From the NCBI GenBank assembly GCA_003439945.1, contig QVRM01001449.1:186001-250000 (forward strand): DNA of 64,000 nt, written 5' to 3'. The notes under the pieces were generated by a model. The model did no database searches, was not told the DNA's origin, and saw nothing but the letters and a program-made list of their open reading frames with translations. Positions 60,220 to 64,000 of the stretch are shown here, piece after piece (within the stretch, counting starts at the first letter, position 1; every line of letters begins with the position of its first letter). The stretch is from Dermanyssus gallinae. Lineage: Eukaryota; Arthropoda; Arachnida; Mesostigmata; Dermanyssidae. The position numbers and the translations under genes are program-made.

Positions 60220-60651
60220 TGCTCTAGTGGTAGCTGGTGTAAGTGGTCATCACGCACTATTCTTAGCACACCCTCACGGCCATGCCGAGCCAGGTCTCCC
60301 TATACTGGTGCGTCGTACATGGCTATCGATCTGGCCACCGAGGCTAGCAGATGGCGTTAATTTGCCGACACCCCTCCCTCCCCAGAAAGAAGTTCTCGCG
60401 AAATTCTGGACGCCTTTAGTAATTCTTTTCGTCACGTAGACATCATGTGCCTCCCCCCCCTCCGTGAGACTAGTGTCAAGAATAGCCCTCAATGATTTAG
60501 CTTGTTTCTTGATTAGGATTGCGTGACCTGCCAGTTCTAACCGTATCCCACGAATCATTTTTCGCCTGGTCAGACAAAAGAGCTTCCATTTTATGAGGGG
60601 CCAGCTAAAGATGGTGCCTATTTCTGCGTTTAAGCGCTTAATAACAAGCAC
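60220..60651 (-). pseudogene. R1-like non-LTR reverse-transcriptase relic (thumb region)
   Basis: Minus-strand reading gives CLTRRKMIRGIRLELAGHAI, then AKSLRAILDTSL (the 'YLGVxLD' region), then TKRITKGVQNFARTSFWGGRG (the 'xxALARLMPNxGGP' region). In another frame from about 60347 comes LASVARSIAMYDAPV followed by a stop where Trp is expected, then GDLARHGREGVLRIVR. This order matches the thumb of R1/I-like retrotransposon polymerases. A frame change between about 60350 and 60415 and the in-frame TAG show it is dead. The upstream polymerase motifs are missing, and no ends or target duplication were found. Confidence 0.6.
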
Positions 60652-60740
60652 ATTTTCGACTAACTGGTTTGCCGTGTTCTGCAGGAAAATTAGTTGACAT
60701 GCGGGAGGTCCCGGGACGGAACACGGTTTAGGGATCGGTG

Positions 60741-61051
60741 CTAGGTAAACGCTGAAAACAAAGGTACATCTAGATAGTCAAATAACTCTTCTTTTGTTGC
60801 TATATTGCAACCCGATAAAATGTCTGACGAATCTAACAAATTTGGGTTGTCTGAACCGATAAAAAACCACTTGCATTTGTCCAAGTTTAAAAGCATATAG
60901 CTTAAATGCTCAAAGTCCTTAATCCTTCCAAGATCTTTGATCAGTTCGAGTTGATCCGCTTCTTGCAAGCAGTTTTTGAGGCATTGTAGGAAGTCAATAA
61001 AATCTTTCAGGCCAAAAATGTGGCGGATACAGGTGATCACCCCGCTGACCG
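60741..61051 (-). pseudogene. CR1/jockey-like reverse-transcriptase relic with altered catalytic motif
   Basis: A minus-strand frame open through 60741-61040 reads ...EADQLELIKDLGRIKDFE, then LLNLDKCKWFFIGSDNP, then KEELFDYLDVPL. This follows the polymerase order: catalytic F/YADD loop, the 'LNxxKCK' motif, then 'xDLGV'. The ADD is ADQ here, losing one catalytic aspartate, and some 15 residues seem to be missing before LNLDKCK. It covers the same part of the protein as the neighbouring R1-like relic, so the two are different elements rather than one. A short ancient fragment; homology is recognised by motif only. Confidence 0.5.
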
Positions 61052-61068
61052 TAACAGGAAGTCGCTCT

Positions 61069-61160
61069 AAACACTAATAAATGTATTATTCACGTCCAGT
61101 TTAGAATACGGTGACCAGTTTGGAATACTTGGTGACTTGACACCCGATCTTTCTAGCTAA
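61069..61160 (+). pseudogene. Possible plus-strand reverse-transcriptase scrap
   Basis: Plus-strand reading gives TLINVLFTSSLEYGDQFG and, after an in-frame stop, ALQS. This resembles the 'LYxxLVRPxLEYAS...W...IExVQ' segment of non-LTR elements. It is short and the downstream sequence does not continue the match, so chance resemblance is quite possible. Confidence 0.22.
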
Positions 61161-61329
61161 GCGTTACAGAGTTAATAAACAGGAAATCGGTCGTAGGCTT
61201 CCGTTTTCCAAGGCCACAATTTTTTAAAGATTTTTTCCGTAAGGCTGATGCCCGTGTACGGCTAATTTTAATCTACTCCGGACTTTACCTTGTCTAAATT
61301 GGAAATCATGCAAACCAATTTAAGAGTGA

Positions 61330-61400
61330 CCGGAATGGGTCTCAAACCCAGTCCTCCCAAATGCAAGGCAAAGGCTTTGCCACTAAGCCATCTTGCTCGG
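61330..61400 (-). repeat. tRNA-like sequence (tRNA pseudogene or SINE head)
   Basis: On the minus strand an A-box-like TGGCTTAGTGG (61380-61390) is followed by a B-box T-arm TGGGTTTGAGACCCA (61336-61350), a good stem-loop apart from C-to-T in the usual GGTTCGA. The region between does not form a clean anticodon stem. Best read as a decayed tRNA gene or the tRNA-derived head of a SINE; no tail was identified. Confidence 0.5.
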
Positions 61401-61513
61401 CTCTTGAACCATAGATGCTCGAAGTGAGGTTGTCGTAGCTAAAACGTCGCAAGTACACATTTTTATTGACATTCATTTCAGAGACGTTGACAATCCGTGA
61501 TGAACAGGAAGTA

Positions 61514-61530
61514 CAGGATGTCTCAGCTAA
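61514..61530 (+). repeat. Left terminal inverted repeat of the mariner fossil (inferred)
   Basis: Follows a TA dinucleotide and reads caggatgtctcagctaa. It matches the complement of the opposite end at roughly 9-10 of 17 positions, so the repeat is degraded and the boundary is an inference. Confidence 0.45.
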
Positions 61531-61664
61531 ATACACATTTTGGCGGGCTACCCTGCATAGGCGGAATGCGTTACTTCAATTCGGTTTGCGTGAGCAGACA
61601 GCCCACTCACAATAGAACAAAAACATCATCATCATAGACGGCCGGCGCAACCTGGGTCCAGAAT

Positions 61665-62688
61665 ATGACCGAGGAACAACCGTTATCTAATTGCTTTGTG
61701 TCGGACATCGACCAGCCGAAATCATCAACATCACTGGATTTAACAGAGCGACGGTCTACGACATTGCCCGACGCTACACGCTATACCCGAGATGCAGAAG
61801 AGACAGGGCTAGTGGTGCAACACCTGGAAGGAAGATTCACAACCGCCGACGAGAAGCGAGAGCGCCAAACGTGATCAAAATTGTGCAAAACTGCGTTTTT
61901 AAGGATCCAAGTCTATCGATGCGCCGTTAAGCGATGAAATTTAAGATACGTGTCCGTTCCACGCGTCGGACTATCAACGACAAACTGCGCTACAAGTCTT
62001 ACACGTTCAAGGTCAGACAGATGTTGCCTGAGGCCGCGAGAAATCAAGAGGATGGTTTGCTGCCATCTCATCCTCACGTCTTTGATACACGAAACGGCGG
62101 GACATCTTTGATTCTTCCCCGACGAAAAAATCTTCATTATTGACCAAACCCATAACTCGAAAAATGACCGGTGGCTCGCAAAGGACCCTACGAATGTACC
62201 AATCGTGCATAGAACCAAACGCCTTGCCAATGTGCACGTCCAAAGTGTTGTGTCGAATGAAAGAGACGCGATAGCCCTGTACTTTTTTGACAAACACGAA
62301 ACTCTAACAAAGGAAGTGTATTCACGTGTTCTGCGTAGGGTGGTAAAACCATGGATTAATAGAGTGTCCAATGAAAGATAATATGTCTTTCAACAAGACG
62401 GCGCTTCCGCCCACACCAGCAACCTCGTCCAGGATTGGCTGCGGGACAACATGACAGCATTCTGGGATAAGACGATGTGGCCCCCTAGCTGCCCAGACGT
62501 AAATCCCCCGGACGTCTATGTATAGGGCGAGAGTTTAAAAAGTCACGACATGCAAACACAGAAGCGCTACGCAGAACCATTGTCAAATCGTTCAAGAATC
62601 TCAATCCGCTAACTTTGACGAAGGCCTGTGGGCTCTGCCGCGCCAGATGGAAAATGTAATTGCTGCTTATGGTGGCTACATTGAATAA
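61665..62688 (+). pseudogene. Broken DD37D mariner (maT-like) transposase
   Basis: The protein would have cut and pasted its own element. The N-terminal helix-turn-helix region is readable (RPAEIINITGFNRATVYDIA, about 61709-61768), followed by a second DNA-binding part (KDPSLSMRR). The catalytic core shows DEKIF with its Asp at 62121, QQDGASAHTS with its Asp at 62397, and CPDVNPPDVYV with its final Asp at 62511. There are 37 residues between the last two, the hallmark of the DD37D (maT) clade. Defects: a TAA at 61928-61930, a frame change between about 62040 and 62120, a TAA at 62379-62381, a TAG at 62523-62525 where the family has Trp, and further frame changes beyond it before the terminal AYGGYIE and TAA. 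The start at 61665 is a guess from the ATG nearest the expected N-terminus. Confidence 0.85.
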
Positions 62689-62768
62689 AAATGTTCCTCA
62701 GGAGTGCCCCTAACGGCACCTAAAAAAATATCACCGAAATATTTGCTTTCATTTAGCTATAAATTGCA

Positions 62769-62785
62769 AAACGGAAAACACCCCA
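62769..62785 (-). repeat. Right terminal inverted repeat of the mariner fossil (inferred)
   Basis: Read inward on the minus strand this is tggggtgttttccgttt, flanked outside by TA at 62786-62787. It pairs imperfectly with the left end. Confidence 0.45.
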
Positions 62786-62787
62786 TA

Positions 62788-64000
62788 CATTGCGACATTC
62801 CTAATACCAACCACTTCACTCCACTTTAGAGATTAGTCCTAAATAGGTCCGGCACTTCATTTAGTTGTTCCTACGCCATAATGTAAACAGTAGGTTAACT
62901 GCGTTAAAGCAGAGGGGGGAAGCGAGAGGGGGGGAAACGGACACAATTGCTGCTCGTGTCCGTAGGACAAACGTTCCACGTTAAAAGGCTTACGAATTAC
63001 AGAGAGCACTGGTAATCATAAAAAAAATTTCTAAATGTCCTACATTTAACGGGCACGTAGGTGTCGCTTGGCGACGCTGTCTGCCGTTTAATCTAATTAT
63101 ACACATTATAATGAATTTGCTGAATTTGAGTATTTCGGCAAAGAGCGTTAAGATAGGCCTATCAGGCTGAAAGCAGGCAAGTTTGCAGGATTATTAGTTT
63201 TGGCACCTTGGTTACTTCTCCAGGAGAATCTAAATAGTCGCGTTTCTCCGCCGGAATTTACTATGCCGATCTGGTTGCAACTGGTCGCAATATTGATCTG
63301 TCCGAACGACTTTGTTGTGGGTGGCGTCCTGAGGCCAACTAACATTTCCACTTCACAACATGTTTTACCTATCGGACGCACGTGTTGCTTACTTCGACTA
63401 TATAGTGATCGCCGACACCTTATTGTTGAGTGCAGAATTCGGCTATGGTGAAGACCCGTTGTTAGAAAATTGTGATCCGTAGCTGGCGAAAATATCCAAA
63501 TCTCGCTGCGTGATTGAAACTTGTGTTCTTTTAGTTTGCTCATACGCGGCTGCTGCCGCTGCTACTATGCTATGCGTTCGCTGTAGAACGAGCAATAAAA
63601 CACGAGGTGTATGGAATGCATACGAAGCACACTTGCACGCAGGATAGATAGATATGTGTGGCAATCAAATGCACGCCGCCCAGACAGCTGCCTCAAGACG
63701 CAGACGCACAGTTCAATCGTTGAGTGAGCGCTCAGCCCGCGACTCACTCGGCCCTCCATGCAACTCCATCCAGCTCTGTTGTCCTCAGAAGGAGCCCTTG
63801 CGCCTTGCGAGCCCCGCTGTTTTGGCACAATACTGCCGCTTACCGCTAGAGCACTTCGCGCTTCATAGCTAGTATGTTACCAGATCCATGAGTGACCTTT
63901 TACGGGACGAAGGCCTGTTACTGTTGTGACTCTGTGCCGCCTTGTCAATGCGCGGCTATTCCTTCGCTTGTGTATGTAGGTATCAAATGCATCCATGCAC
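62788..64000. other. No supported gene downstream of the mariner fossil
   Basis: Contains a G-rich patch near 62911-62936 and two overlapping frames at about 63148-63543 that match no family I know. Nothing else can be supported. Confidence 0.5.

Larger units (their letters stand above)
61514..62785 (+). mobile_element. Fossil maT-type mariner element (DD37D), about 1.27 kb
   Basis: A full-length-sized but inactivated Tc1/mariner-superfamily transposon. Inside is a broken transposase with the DDD catalytic triad. I place the ends by the TA dinucleotides at 61512-61513 and 62786-62787, the superfamily's target duplication. The ends there are loosely similar in inverted orientation: caggatgtctcagc at the left, and tggggtgttttccg reading inward from the right. 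The 1,272-nt length suits a 1.3-kb mariner. Divergent ends and several inactivating mutations point to an old copy. Confidence 0.8.

Overview
This is animal nuclear DNA, almost certainly from a protostome. The reasons are one unmistakable innexin (the invertebrate gap-junction family), decayed animal transposons (a DD37D mariner relative and several non-LTR retrotransposon pieces), and a very high density of microsatellites, with no operons and no bacterial-type gene packing. The innexin's first extracellular loop (PIEC...NSYCW...TYYL) looks more like flatworm, mollusc, annelid or nematode innexins than insect ones. The clade below protostome is therefore an inference that the sequence leaves open.

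Layout. 1-6.6 kb: no supported gene; short simple repeats, a G-quadruplex-prone G-rich minisatellite and a tRNA-like repeat. 6.66-8.66 kb: a dense patchwork of triplet repeats on both strands. 8.7-17.3 kb: mostly unique, unrecognised DNA with a (TA)n hairpin-prone block and one weak exon candidate. 17.37-18.01 kb: a 5'-truncated non-LTR retrotransposon on the minus strand, bounded by a perfect 12-bp target-site duplication. 18-31.6 kb: no recognised gene; (TA)n tracts and a CpG-rich block at 19.3-20.2 kb. 31.6-34.25 kb: the only confident gene, an innexin in one uninterrupted 464-codon reading frame. A CAA/CAG-rich leader that carries a second long open frame overlapping the innexin start lies just upstream. 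34.3-54.5 kb: microsatellite-rich, with nearly all AAC-type triplets on the plus strand, plus two notable palindromic sites. 54.5-60.2 kb: unique DNA with GTT/GTC triplet arrays near 57 kb. 60.2-62.8 kb: a transposon graveyard with two distinct reverse-transcriptase relics, a tRNA-like repeat and a maT-type (DD37D) mariner fossil with TA flanks. 62.8-64 kb: nothing recognised.

The window does not hold a multi-gene system. The biology that can be supported is one gap-junction channel gene in a repeat-rich neighbourhood shaped by transposon insertion and decay. I found no previously undescribed system that the sequence supports. The more unusual items are the innexin's divergent loops, its overlapping upstream frame, the long-range triplet strand bias, and the palindromes near 39.9 and 50.8 kb.
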